Shown: positions 46,323-54,368 of the stretch, piece after piece
Layout of the letters: each line of letters opens with the position of its first letter
Position numbering within the stretch: the stretch's first letter is position 1
Assembly: GCF_022698145.1 (NCBI RefSeq)
Contig: NZ_JALDAX010000023.1
Span: forward strand, 1-64,000
Origin: Streptomyces spinosisporus
GTDB taxonomy: Bacteria; Actinomycetota; Actinomycetes; Streptomycetales; Streptomycetaceae
Reading direction: 5' to 3'
DNA: 64,000 bases
Notes under the pieces: model-generated
Seen by the model: the letters and a program-made list of their open reading frames with translations, nothing else
The model's database searches: none
Told to the model about the DNA's origin: nothing
Made by a program: the position numbers and the translations under genes

Positions 46323-47099
46323 TCAGTCGAGGCCGCCGAGCACGTTCTGGTCCCAGTCGATCACCGATCCGGTGACCACGCCGGAGCGGTCGGACAGCAG
46401 GAGGACCACGAAGTCGGCGATCTCGTCCGGCTGGCCGAGCTTGCCCATCGGCAGCTTCGCCGCGGCCTCCTCCCGCCACTCGTCACCGGCGCCGTGGAAC
46501 CTCCTCTGGGTGGCGTCCTCGCCCTCGGTCTCGGTCCAGCCGATGTTGAGCCCGTTGATCCGGATCCGGTCCCAGCGGTGCGCGTGCGCCGCGTTGCGGG
46601 TCAGGCCGATCAGACCGGCCTTCGCGGCGACGTACGGCGCCAGGAACGGCTGCCCGCCGTGCGCCGAGGACGTGATGATGTTGACGATCGTGCCGGGCGC
46701 CCTGCGGGCGACCATGTCCGCCACGGCGGCCTGCATCGCGAAGAACGGCGCCTTGAGGTTGATCGCGACGTGCTGGTCGAACAGCTCCGGCGTGGTGTCC
46801 AGGAGCGTGCCCCGCGAGGTCAGGCCCGCGGAGTTGACCAGGCAGTCGATCCGCCCGTACGCCGCGACCACGTCGCCCACGGCGGTGCTCGCCTGCCCGG
46901 CGTCCGCGAGGTCGGCGCGGATGAACATCGCCTTGCCGCCCTCGGCCGTCAGCTCCGACACCAGCGCCTCGCCCGGTGCCGGGCGGCGCCCGGTCAGGGC
47001 CACCACCGCGCCCTCGCGGACCGCCGCCCGCGCCACGGCGGCACCCACGCCCTGACTGCCGCCGTTGACGAGCACGACCTTGTCGTCCAGAAGTCCCAT
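46323..47099 (-). CDS. Short-chain dehydrogenase/reductase
   Basis: The 258-residue classical SDR has GGSQGVGAAVAR for the cofactor, NSAGLTSRG, the catalytic Ser in NIITSSAHGGQ and YVAAK for Tyr and Lys, so it should be active. It probably uses NAD(P) to interconvert a hydroxyl and a keto group on the pathway sugar or cyclitol. It begins 15 bases after the PhyH gene and precedes iolG in the same direction. Confidence 0.9.
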   Translation of the reverse strand: MGLLDDKVVLVNGGSQGVGAAVARAAVREGAVVALTGRRPAPGEALVSELTAEGGKAMFIRADLADAGQASTAVGDVVAAYGRIDCLVNSAGLTSRGTLLDTTPELFDQHVAINLKAPFFAMQAAVADMVARRAPGTIVNIITSSAHGGQPFLAPYVAAKAGLIGLTRNAAHAHRWDRIRINGLNIGWTETEGEDATQRRFHGAGDEWREEAAAKLPMGKLGQPDEIADFVVLLLSDRSGVVTGSVIDWDQNVLGGLD

Positions 47100-47114
47100 G
47101 CTGTCCCTGCCCTC

Positions 47115-48278
47115 TCAGCTTTCCCGGCGCCCGGCGTGGGCCCGCAGCTCGTGCCGTAGTGCCTCGGCAGTCCATCCCTCGCGCAGTGCGCGCCGTACGA
47201 CGTCCGCCTGTGAGGGCGGGGCGAGTCCGTCGGCCGGCGGGTCGCTGTCGAGGTTGGTGGGGAAGGGGTAGCCCTCGGCGCTGGCGGCGATCACGTTCCC
47301 CAGCCACTGGTCGCCCGCCCCCTCGGCCCTGCGCGCGAGCAGCACGGGGTAGACCGCGCTCGTCACGGCCTCGCGGTCCACCGTCTCCATGGCCCGCCCG
47401 AACGCCGAGGACACCTGCAGCAGATTGGCCGTGCGCCGGATGTCCGCGGAGCGGTTGGTGCCGGCCGCGTGGAACACCGCCGGGTTGAAGAAGGCCGCGT
47501 CGCCCTTGGCGAGCGGGAGCTGGACGTGGTGGTCGTCGAAGTACGCCTGGAACTGAGGCAGCCGCCAGGCCAGATAGCCGGGCTCGTACTGCTGCGAGTA
47601 CGGCAGATACAGCGTCGGTCCCGACTCCACCGGCATGTCGCAGTGGGCGACCGCGCCCTGCAGGGTGAGCACGGGGGACAGGACGTGCACATGGGCCGGG
47701 TAGGCGGCCGCCGCCTCGTTCGACAGGAAGCCCAGGTGGTAGTCGCGGTGCACGGTCTGCGCCTTGCCGCCCGGATTGACCACGTTGACCTGCGAGGTGA
47801 CCTGGTAGCCGGGGCCGAGCCAGGCCGTCGAGACCAGCGCCAGGATGTCGTTGGCGTAGTAGTCGGCGAACGCCCCGGGGTCGTGCAGGGCCGCCTTCTC
47901 CAGCGCGTTCCACACCCGGTCGTTGGCGCCCGGCTTGGCGAAGTGGTCCCCGGCCCTCGCGCCCGAGGCGCGCTGCTCGGCGATCAGCGCGTCGAACACC
48001 GCGCTGAGCCGGTCGACGACGGACAGGTCGCCGAAGGCGCCCCGGAAGACCACGATGCCCGGGCCCTGCGTGAGCGCCCGGACCAGCTCGGCGCGCACGG
48101 GGCGCGACTCGGCCGTGCGCAGCCGGTCGCTGTCGTAGACCAGGACGCCCTGCTCCACCTCGGAGGCGTGCGGGTAGTCGGTGACGTCGGTGGTCCGCTC
48201 GACGAGCCGGCGCAGGTCAGCCAGGTCGCAGTCCTGTTCGGACAGCCAGGCACGGTGTTCCACAGGGGTGAGGGACAT
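47115..48278 (-). CDS. PhyH-family Fe(II)/2-oxoglutarate dioxygenase
   Basis: The 387-residue protein has the double-stranded-helix iron motif VHRDYHLG (H-x-D), a distal His in FFNPAVFHAAGTN and an Arg after it (SADIRRTANLLQ) that would bind 2-oxoglutarate. Phytanoyl-CoA dioxygenase-type enzymes hydroxylate small molecules, often natural products. It is the first gene of the six-gene minus-strand operon and is divergent from a LacI regulator with a palindrome in between, so it is probably part of the catabolic route for the inducer. Confidence 0.85.
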   Translation of the reverse strand: MSLTPVEHRAWLSEQDCDLADLRRLVERTTDVTDYPHASEVEQGVLVYDSDRLRTAESRPVRAELVRALTQGPGIVVFRGAFGDLSVVDRLSAVFDALIAEQRASGARAGDHFAKPGANDRVWNALEKAALHDPGAFADYYANDILALVSTAWLGPGYQVTSQVNVVNPGGKAQTVHRDYHLGFLSNEAAAAYPAHVHVLSPVLTLQGAVAHCDMPVESGPTLYLPYSQQYEPGYLAWRLPQFQAYFDDHHVQLPLAKGDAAFFNPAVFHAAGTNRSADIRRTANLLQVSSAFGRAMETVDREAVTSAVYPVLLARRAEGAGDQWLGNVIAASAEGYPFPTNLDSDPPADGLAPPSQADVVRRALREGWTAEALRHELRAHAGRRES

Positions 48279-48344
48279 CGTCGTTCCTTCGCTCGGGGGT
48301 GCCGCACAGTGCTCGGTGACAGTCCTGGCGCGGCCCTGCCATTC

Positions 48345-48356
48345 TTGTCATGACAA
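48345..48356. promoter_or_regulatory. Perfect palindrome, candidate LacI operator
   Basis: TTGTCATGACAA is a perfect 12-base palindrome in the 140-base gap between the divergent PhyH gene and LacI-type regulator gene. It is AT-rich against its surroundings. The adjacent regulator is the obvious candidate to bind it. Confidence 0.6.
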
Positions 48357-48421
48357 ACCTGTCGAACAACCAGCACGGTGCCATCAAAAACCCCTCAAGG
48401 AGCCGAGGTAAGGAGCCACGG

Positions 48422-49453
48422 ATGGGCCACCCGTTCCCGATCCGGGAGATCGCACGTCAGGCGGGCCTGAGCGAGGCCACCGTGGACCGGGTCCTCAACG
48501 GCAGGGGAGGAGTGCGCGAGAGCACCGCACGGGAGGTCCAGCAGGCCATCGCCGACCTCGACCGGCAGCGCACCCAGGTCCGGCTCGTCGGCCGCACCTT
48601 CATGATCGACATCGTGATGCAGGCGCCGGAGCGGTTCTCCACCGCCGTACGCGCCGCCCTGGAGACGGAACTGCCCTCGCTGCACCCGGCCGTCGTGCGC
48701 TCGCGCTTCCACTTCCGCGAGACCGGGCCGGTGGCGGAGCTGACCGCCGTCCTGGACCGGATCGCCCGGCGCGGCTCGCAGGGCGTGATCCTCAAGGCGC
48801 CGGACGTCCCCGAGATCACGGCCGCCGTGGGCCGGCTCGCCGAGGCGGGCATCCCCGTCGTCACCCTGTTCACCGATCTGCCCGCCACCGCCCGCCTCGC
48901 CTACGTCGGCATCGACAACCGCGCGGCCGGCGCGACCGCCGCCTACCTCATGGGCCAGTGGCTGGGCGAACGCCCCGGCAATGTGCTCACCAGCCTCAGC
49001 AGTGGCTTCTTCCGCAACGAGGAGGAGCGCGAGATGGGCTTCCGCAGCGTCATGCGCGCCCGCCACCCGCAGCGGGCGCTGGTCGAGATCGCCGAGGGGC
49101 AGGGGCTCGACGCCACCCAGTACGACCTGGTCCGCGCCGCCCTCGAACGCGACCCGGACATCCGCGCCGTCTACTCCATCGGCGGCGGCAACAACGCCAC
49201 CCTGCGCGCCTTCGAGGACCTCGGCCGCGAGTGCGCGGTGTTCGTCGCGCACGACCTCGACCACGACAACACCCGGCTGCTGCGCGCGAACCGCATCTCC
49301 GCCGTCCTCCACCACGACCTGCGCCAGGACATGCGCGAGTCCTGCCACACCGTCATGCGCGCCCACGGCGCCCTACCCCCCACGGGACCTACGCTCTCCT
49401 CAGCAATCCAGGTGGTGACGCCTTACAACATGCCGCCGCAGGTTGGGGGGTGA
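48422..49453 (+). CDS. LacI-family transcriptional regulator
   Basis: The 343-residue protein has a LacI-type headpiece (FPIREIARQAGLSEATVDRV with hinge LNGRGGVRESTAREVQQAI) and a periplasmic-binding-protein-like effector domain (VVTLFTDLPATARLAYVGID, RNEEEREMGFRSVM). It should bind a sugar or cyclitol and control the divergent PhyH-SDR-iolG-FAD-Gfo operon. ATG at 48422 follows AAGGAGCC; the upstream ATG at 48350 lacks a site and sits in the operator. Confidence 0.9.
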   Translation: MGHPFPIREIARQAGLSEATVDRVLNGRGGVRESTAREVQQAIADLDRQRTQVRLVGRTFMIDIVMQAPERFSTAVRAALETELPSLHPAVVRSRFHFRETGPVAELTAVLDRIARRGSQGVILKAPDVPEITAAVGRLAEAGIPVVTLFTDLPATARLAYVGIDNRAAGATAAYLMGQWLGERPGNVLTSLSSGFFRNEEEREMGFRSVMRARHPQRALVEIAEGQGLDATQYDLVRAALERDPDIRAVYSIGGGNNATLRAFEDLGRECAVFVAHDLDHDNTRLLRANRISAVLHHDLRQDMRESCHTVMRAHGALPPTGPTLSSAIQVVTPYNMPPQVGG

Positions 49454-49483
49454 GTGAGTGGGGGGCGGCGTTGGGCGCGGGGT

Positions 49484-49517
49484 GTGGGTTGGGGAGGGGT
49501 CGTGGGTTGGGGAGGGG
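49484..49517 (+). repeat. Duplicated G-rich word in a G-rich leader
   Basis: GTGGGTTGGGGAGGGG occurs at 49484-49499 and 49502-49517, followed by further G-runs to about 49560. The tract precedes the hydrolase gene at 49598 and would be in its mRNA leader if transcribed from upstream; it could form a G-quadruplex. Confidence 0.75.
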
Positions 49518-49597
49518 ATCATCGGGGGAGTGGTGGGCCGCGGGTTGAGGCGGTGGGCGTGGGTTGACGAGAGGGGCGCGGGTTGAGGAGAGGGTTG

Positions 49598-50218
49598 ATG
49601 ACGAGGACGGAGCTCGTGGAGATCGAGGGCGTCCGCCTGCTCGCCACGCTCACCACGGGCGGCGAGGTCGGCCTGCTCGCGCTGCACGGCAGCAACGAGG
49701 GCGGCACGGCCGAGCTGGCCCGGTCCGTGGCCGAGCGCTGCGGCGCGACGAGTCTGGTCTTCACCCAGCCGGGCGTTCCGGAGCCGGTGCACATCCCCTC
49801 CCCGCGCATGGCGGTGGAGCACTGCGACCTGCTGCGGATGTTCCTGTCCCAGGTGACGGTCGCGGTCTCGCTGCACGGCCACATGAGACGGGCGACGCCG
49901 CGGTCCATCTTCCTCGGCGGCGCCAACCGCCCGGCGGCGCATCTGCTCGCCTCGGGCCTGAGTGCCCTGCGCCCGCAGTTCGACCCGGTCACCGACCTCG
50001 CCGAGATCCCGGCCTCGCTGCGCGGGGTGCACGCCAGGAACCCGGTGAACCTGCCCCGCCACGGGGGCGTTCAGGTCGAACTCCCGCTGTCTGCCCGCAC
50101 CCGCAGACCCGGCTGGGACCCGGAGGTCCCCGACAACCCGCCGCGCCCCGTCGTCGACGCCCTCGTCGCCGGCGTCCGGTTGCTGGCCGCGAAGTCCGTC
50201 ACGCCGCCGGGACGTTGA
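49598..50218 (+). CDS. Poly-gamma-glutamate hydrolase family protein
   Basis: The 206-residue protein (LLATLTTGGEVGLLALHGSN, AVEHCDLLRMFLSQVTVAVS, LHGHMRRATPRSIFLGG) matches the PGA-hydrolase/DUF867 family, related to zinc carboxypeptidases, with His residues in ALHGS and SLHGH as likely metal ligands. Phage relatives cleave poly-gamma-glutamate capsules; bacterial members are mostly uncharacterised. ATG at 49598 follows GAGGAGAGGG. It has no signal peptide. Its 3' end is part of a tandem duplication. Confidence 0.8.
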   Translation: MTRTELVEIEGVRLLATLTTGGEVGLLALHGSNEGGTAELARSVAERCGATSLVFTQPGVPEPVHIPSPRMAVEHCDLLRMFLSQVTVAVSLHGHMRRATPRSIFLGGANRPAAHLLASGLSALRPQFDPVTDLAEIPASLRGVHARNPVNLPRHGGVQVELPLSARTRRPGWDPEVPDNPPRPVVDALVAGVRLLAAKSVTPPGR

Positions 50219-50603
50219 CCCAGGCCCGGCCCCGCTCTCGGCCGACCGCACCATCGCCGCGACCGCGACCGCGACTGCGACCGCGACCGCGACAGCGCTG
50301 TGCACGGCCTCCTGCAGAGCGCCGGGCCTCGTTCACCTTCAGGTCGTCGTGCCCCCGGCATTCGCCGCGCCCCGTCGCCGACGCCCTCGTCGCCGGCGCA
50401 CGGCTGCTAACCGCGAAGTCCGTCACGCCACCGGGACGTTGACCCAGGCCCCCCTCTCGGCCGACCGCACCATCGCCTCCACCGCGGCAGCACTGTGCAC
50501 GGCGTCCGGCAATGTGGCCCCGCACGGTGTGCCCTCTGTGATCGAGCGTACGAAGCGGTGGGCCTCGATGACCTTCAGGTCGTCGTAGCCCATGGCGTTC
50601 GCC
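50143..50603. repeat. Tandem duplication covering the 3' ends of two convergent genes
   Basis: Copy A (50143-50366) starts in the hydrolase 3' end and continues into a damaged copy of the Gfo/Idh 3' end. Copy B (50367-50603) starts with a damaged copy of the hydrolase 3' end and continues into the intact Gfo/Idh 3' end. The offset is 224 bases. Shared words include GCGAAGTCCGTCACGCC and CTCTCGGCCGACCGCACCAT. Copy A also carries a run of GCGACC-type hexamers at about 50259-50293 and an internal deletion. Neither duplicated fragment is functional coding sequence. Confidence 0.88.
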
Positions 50604-51583
50604 GCGCCCGGCTGGAACGCGGCGAACTCGCCCGCGCCCGGACCGACGTACACCGTGCTGACCGGCTGGTCCTGGTAGCCCGTGCCGCGGCTGACGCCCA
50701 GCTCGTTCATCCGGCGGAAGTCCCAGAAGACGGCGCCCTCGGTGCCGTGCACCTCGAAGCCGTAGTTGTTCTGCTCGCCGACCGAGACCCGGCAGGCCTC
50801 CAGGACGCCGCGGGCGCCGGAGGCGAAGCGCAGCAGGCAGTTGACGTAGTCCTCGTTCTCGACCGGGCCCAGCTCACCGCCGGTGGCGCGGGCGTGGCCC
50901 GCGGTGGCGCCGGTGGGGCGGGCCCGCTCGGGGATGAACACGGCCGTGTCGGCGGTCAGCGACTCGATGTCGCCGAGCAGGAAGCGGGCGAGGTCCGCGC
51001 CGTGCGAGGCGAGGTCGCCCAGCACCCCGCTGCCGCCGCGCTCCTTCTCGTAGCGCCAGGTCAGGGCACCCTCGGGGTGGGCGGCGTAGTCGCTGAACAG
51101 CCGGATGCGCAGGTGCGTGACCCGGCCGATCGCGCCCGAGGCGATGAGCTCGCGGGCCGTCTCGACGGCGGGCGCGTTGCGGTAGTTGAAGCCGACGGCG
51201 CCCTGGACGCCCGCCGCGGCGACCGCGTCGGCCACCGCCCGCGCGTCCGCCGTGCTCAGCCCGACCGGCTTCTCGATCCAGATGTGCTTGCCCGCCTCGG
51301 CCATCGCGACGCCGATCTCGCGGTGCAGGAAGTTCGGGGCGGTGATGGACACCGCCTGCACGCGCGGGTCCTTGGCGACCTCGCGCCAGTCCCGGGTGGT
51401 GGCCGCGAAGCCGAACTGCGCGGCGGCCTCCTCGGCCCGGCCCGGCACCTCCTCGGCGACGGTCACCAGCTGCGGGCGCAGGCCCAGCCGCGGGTAGTGG
51501 TGCAGGAGGCGGGCGTACGCCTGGGTGTGCACCCGGCCCATCCAGCCGAACCCGACGACGGCGACACCGAGCGTATCCACCAT
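50423..51583 (-). CDS. Gfo/Idh/MocA-family dehydrogenase
   Basis: The 386-residue protein has Rossmann motif VVGFGWMGRVHTQAYARL, EKP motif HIWIEKPVGLSTADA, NYRNAPAVE, and GDLASHGADLARFLLG. It fits a larger subgroup of sugar/inositol dehydrogenases that act on 3-keto sugars or glycosides. It is divergent from a LacI regulator with palindromes between them, so it is likely sugar-inducible. Its 3' end is the source of the duplication described at 50143-50603. Confidence 0.88.
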   Translation of the reverse strand: MVDTLGVAVVGFGWMGRVHTQAYARLLHHYPRLGLRPQLVTVAEEVPGRAEEAAAQFGFAATTRDWREVAKDPRVQAVSITAPNFLHREIGVAMAEAGKHIWIEKPVGLSTADARAVADAVAAAGVQGAVGFNYRNAPAVETARELIASGAIGRVTHLRIRLFSDYAAHPEGALTWRYEKERGGSGVLGDLASHGADLARFLLGDIESLTADTAVFIPERARPTGATAGHARATGGELGPVENEDYVNCLLRFASGARGVLEACRVSVGEQNNYGFEVHGTEGAVFWDFRRMNELGVSRGTGYQDQPVSTVYVGPGAGEFAAFQPGAANAMGYDDLKVIEAHRFVRSITEGTPCGATLPDAVHSAAAVEAMVRSAERGAWVNVPVA

Positions 51584-51596
51584 GACAGCCCCTCTT

Positions 51597-51608
51597 TGGA
51601 CCGGTCCA
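51597..51608. promoter_or_regulatory. LacI-type operator palindrome
   Basis: TGGACCGGTCCA is a perfect 12-base palindrome with a central CG step, typical of LacI-family sites. It is 14 bases upstream of the dehydrogenase start and lies in its divergent promoter region with the LacI gene at 51706. Confidence 0.6.
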
Positions 51609-51681
51609 CAATCTGTCCACGCCACCCTGAAGGCCCGATTCCGAGGCTGTCAACCCTCCCCGGACCCTTTGACAAGCCTCA

Positions 51682-51698
51682 ACCGTTCATGGAACGGT
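51682..51698. promoter_or_regulatory. Inverted repeat before the LacI gene
   Basis: ACCGTTC (51682-51688) and GAACGGT (51692-51698) form a perfect inverted repeat around ATG, eight bases before the LacI start codon. It may be a second operator for autoregulation. A TTGACA hexamer lies at 51669-51674 but I see no good -10. Confidence 0.45.
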
Positions 51699-51705
51699 CC
51701 AGGCC

Positions 51706-52710
51706 ATGAAACCGCCGACCATCCGCGACGTGGCCGAACGGGCCGGGGTGTCCAAGTCGCTGGTCTCCCTCGTGCTGCGCGGCTCGGGGCAGGTGCGGCC
51801 GGAGAAGCGGGACGCCGTGCTGCGGGCGGCGCGCGAGCTCGGCTACCGGCCCAACGAGGCGGCGCGCGCCCTCAGCGAGCAGCGCACGCGCACCGTCGGC
51901 GTGCTCCTCAATGATCTGCGCAACCCCTGGTTCGTCGACCTGCTCGACGGCCTCAACCCACTCCTGCACGACAGCGGTCTGCGCATGCTGCTGGCGGACG
52001 CCCGGCTCAACCGCCGCACCGGCCAGGACCCCGCCGAACCGCTCCTCGACCTGCGTGTGGACGGCCTGGTCGTCGTCGGCACCCTGCCCGACCCGGCCGC
52101 CCTCGGCACGGCCGCCGAACGGCTCCCGGTCGTCGTCGCGGGCGCCCGCGAACCGGTCCCGTCCGGCGTGGACGTCGTGGCGTGCGACGACGAGCGGGGC
52201 GCCCGGCTGGTCGCCGAGCACCTCATCGGGCTCGGCCACCGGCGCATCGCCCACATCGCGGGCTACGGCGCCGTCGGCGAACTGCGCAGACGCAGCTTCG
52301 AGACGACGATGGCGGCGCACGGCCTCGCCGGTCAGGCCCTGGTCGAGCCGAGCGACATGACCGAGGAGGGCGGCTACCGCACCACCGTCCGGCTGCTCAG
52401 CCGCCCCGAGCGGCCCACCGCCCTGTTCGCCGTCAACGACATCGCCTCCGTCGGCGCGCTCTCGGCCGCTGAGGAGCTGGGACTGCGCGTCCCGCAGGAC
52501 GTGTCCGTCGTCGGCTGCGACAACACGAGCATCTCCCGGCTGCGCCACGTCTGGCTGACCACGGTCGACAACGCCGGGCACGAGATCGGCCGGCGCGCCG
52601 CCCGCTGTCTCCTGGACCGTTTCGAGCGGCCCGGCGGAGCGGGTCAACTGCACTTGACCGCACCGACGTTGGAGATCCGCGGCACGACCGCACCGCCACC
52701 GGCACAGTGA
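51706..52710 (+). CDS. LacI-family transcriptional regulator
   Basis: The 334-residue regulator has a canonical LacI helix-turn-helix and hinge (TIRDVAERAGVSKSLVSLVL, then GYRPNEAARALSEQRT) and an effector domain with VGVLLNDLRNPWFVDLLDGL and LFAVNDIASVGALSAAEELG. It should repress the divergent Gfo/Idh gene and itself through the palindromes at 51597 and 51682. The start at 51706 is the family start, and its Shine-Dalgarno is weak (AGG). Confidence 0.92.
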   Translation: MKPPTIRDVAERAGVSKSLVSLVLRGSGQVRPEKRDAVLRAARELGYRPNEAARALSEQRTRTVGVLLNDLRNPWFVDLLDGLNPLLHDSGLRMLLADARLNRRTGQDPAEPLLDLRVDGLVVVGTLPDPAALGTAAERLPVVVAGAREPVPSGVDVVACDDERGARLVAEHLIGLGHRRIAHIAGYGAVGELRRRSFETTMAAHGLAGQALVEPSDMTEEGGYRTTVRLLSRPERPTALFAVNDIASVGALSAAEELGLRVPQDVSVVGCDNTSISRLRHVWLTTVDNAGHEIGRRAARCLLDRFERPGGAGQLHLTAPTLEIRGTTAPPPAQ

Positions 52711-52884
52711 GCACCCTCGCGCAGGCGCCCACACACGGCCGGGTCCCCCGCACGGTCGACCCCGTGCACGGATCGACGGCGTACACCTTTGGAAGGGATC
52801 CGGAACCGTGCCGCCACCGGGAAATCACATGATGGCGCCACGGACCCGCCTTCCTGCCATAAGGTCTGCCGCGTGGGGACCGAC

Positions 52885-53466
52885 ATGGATGGCGCCATCG
52901 AAAGCCGCTCGGCCGACGGACGCTGGCAGATGGAGTTCGACCTTCTCGACTTCCGGCCGCCCCGGGACTACGTCGCCTGGGACTGTCTGTTCGGCGTGCG
53001 CGGGACGGGAGACGTGGAGCGCCCGCTCTTTCCCGGCCGCGGACTGCCGGACGACGTATCGGAGCCGGTACGGGAGCATGCGCACGGCGATCACCAGCAC
53101 AGCCACACGCATCTCACCTGGGCCGAGGTGTGCGCGGTCGACTGGGACGAGCCGCTGGCCTCCCGGCCCGCCTGGTACTGGACGCACTGCTCGGACCCCG
53201 AGGGCGAGCACCTGGTCCGGGTGACGCCCACCCTGCGCGAGGCCGCCGGCAAGGTCTACGGGGGAGGCCTGCACCTGGCGCCGCCGGAGTGGCCCCCCGG
53301 CGCCGAGGTGCACCTGAACGGCGCGGTGTACCGGCCGGTGGTCCTCACCGCCCGGATGCTCGCCCCGCCGGACGAGGGATGCTGGGCAGAGGTATGGAGC
53401 GCCATGCGTGACCTCGCGGCCGAGCGGGGCGACGAGCACGTACGGCTCATCGTCTGGTTCGGTTGA
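52885..53466 (+). CDS. Protein of unknown function
   Basis: The 193-residue acidic protein (GRWQMEFDLLDFRPPRDYVA, EHAHGDHQHSHTHLTWAEVC, ARMLAPPDEGCWAEVWSAMR) has a His-rich stretch near 70 that could bind metal. I recognise no family. ATG at 52885 follows GTGGGGACC; the frame extends further upstream without a site. It precedes the intradiol dioxygenase by 26 bases on the same strand but does not look like an aromatic-pathway protein. Confidence 0.6.
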   Translation: MDGAIESRSADGRWQMEFDLLDFRPPRDYVAWDCLFGVRGTGDVERPLFPGRGLPDDVSEPVREHAHGDHQHSHTHLTWAEVCAVDWDEPLASRPAWYWTHCSDPEGEHLVRVTPTLREAAGKVYGGGLHLAPPEWPPGAEVHLNGAVYRPVVLTARMLAPPDEGCWAEVWSAMRDLAAERGDEHVRLIVWFG

Positions 53467-53492
53467 ACCGCGCACCCGGGAAGGGAGCCGAC

Positions 53493-54368
53493 ATGACCAC
53501 CGACGCCACCGACGCCCTCGACACGACCGTCACCGACGAAGCGGTGAACAGCCTGGCCGGCACCGCCGACCCGCGCCTGCGCGAGCTGCTGACCGGACTC
53601 GTCCGCCATCTGCACGCCTTCGCCCGCGAGACGCGGCTGACGCAGGAGGAGTGGGAGCGGGCCGTCGCCTTCCTGACCGCGACCGGGCAGACCTGCACGG
53701 ACACCCGGCAGGAGTTCATCCTCCTGTCCGACGTGCTGGGCCTGTCCATGCTGGTCGAGACGCTCAACGGCGACCGCGCCCCCGGCGCGACCGAGTCGAC
53801 GGTCCTCGGGCCGTTCCACATGACCGAGTCCCCGGTCCGCGCCCTCGGCGCCGACATCGACCTGGTGGGCGGCGGCGAGCCCTGCGTGGTCAGCGGCCGG
53901 GTGCTGTCCCGGGACGGCACACCGCTGCCGGGCGCGCTCCTCGACGTCTGGCAGGCCGACGGCAACGGCTTCTACGACGTCCAGCGCCCGGACGTGCAGC
54001 CGCCGGGCAACGGCCGCGGACTGTTCACCGCCGACGCCGAGGGCCGCTTCTGGTTCCGCACCTGTGTGCCGAGCCCGTACCCGATCCCCACGGACGGCCC
54101 GGTCGGCGGCCTGCTGCGCGCGACCGGCCGCCACCCCTACCGCCCGGCCCACATCCACTTCATCGCCACGGCCGCCGGGCACACCCCCGTGACCACGCAC
54201 ATCTTCGTCGCGGGCAGTGACTATCTCGACTCCGACGCCGTGTTCGCCGTCAAGCCGAGCCTGGTGCAGGACTTCGCCGAGACGGACGATCCCGCGCTGG
54301 CGGGGGAGTTCGGCGTCGCGAACCCGTTCCGGCACGCCCGCTTCGACCTCGTACTGGAGCGGTCGTGA
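53493..54368 (+). CDS. Intradiol dioxygenase, hydroxyquinol 1,2-dioxygenase-like
   Basis: The 291-residue protein has an N-terminal catechol-dioxygenase helical domain (RLRELLTGLVRHLHAFARET) and an intradiol barrel with GALLDVWQADGNGFYDVQ and the Fe(III) ligands Tyr (FYDVQ, PYPIPTDG) and His (YRPAHIHF). The maleylacetate reductase gene overlaps its stop by four bases, which supports hydroxyquinol (giving maleylacetate) or a chlorocatechol-like substrate over catechol. ATG at 53493 follows AAGGGAG. Confidence 0.9.
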   Translation: MTTDATDALDTTVTDEAVNSLAGTADPRLRELLTGLVRHLHAFARETRLTQEEWERAVAFLTATGQTCTDTRQEFILLSDVLGLSMLVETLNGDRAPGATESTVLGPFHMTESPVRALGADIDLVGGGEPCVVSGRVLSRDGTPLPGALLDVWQADGNGFYDVQRPDVQPPGNGRGLFTADAEGRFWFRTCVPSPYPIPTDGPVGGLLRATGRHPYRPAHIHFIATAAGHTPVTTHIFVAGSDYLDSDAVFAVKPSLVQDFAETDDPALAGEFGVANPFRHARFDLVLERS

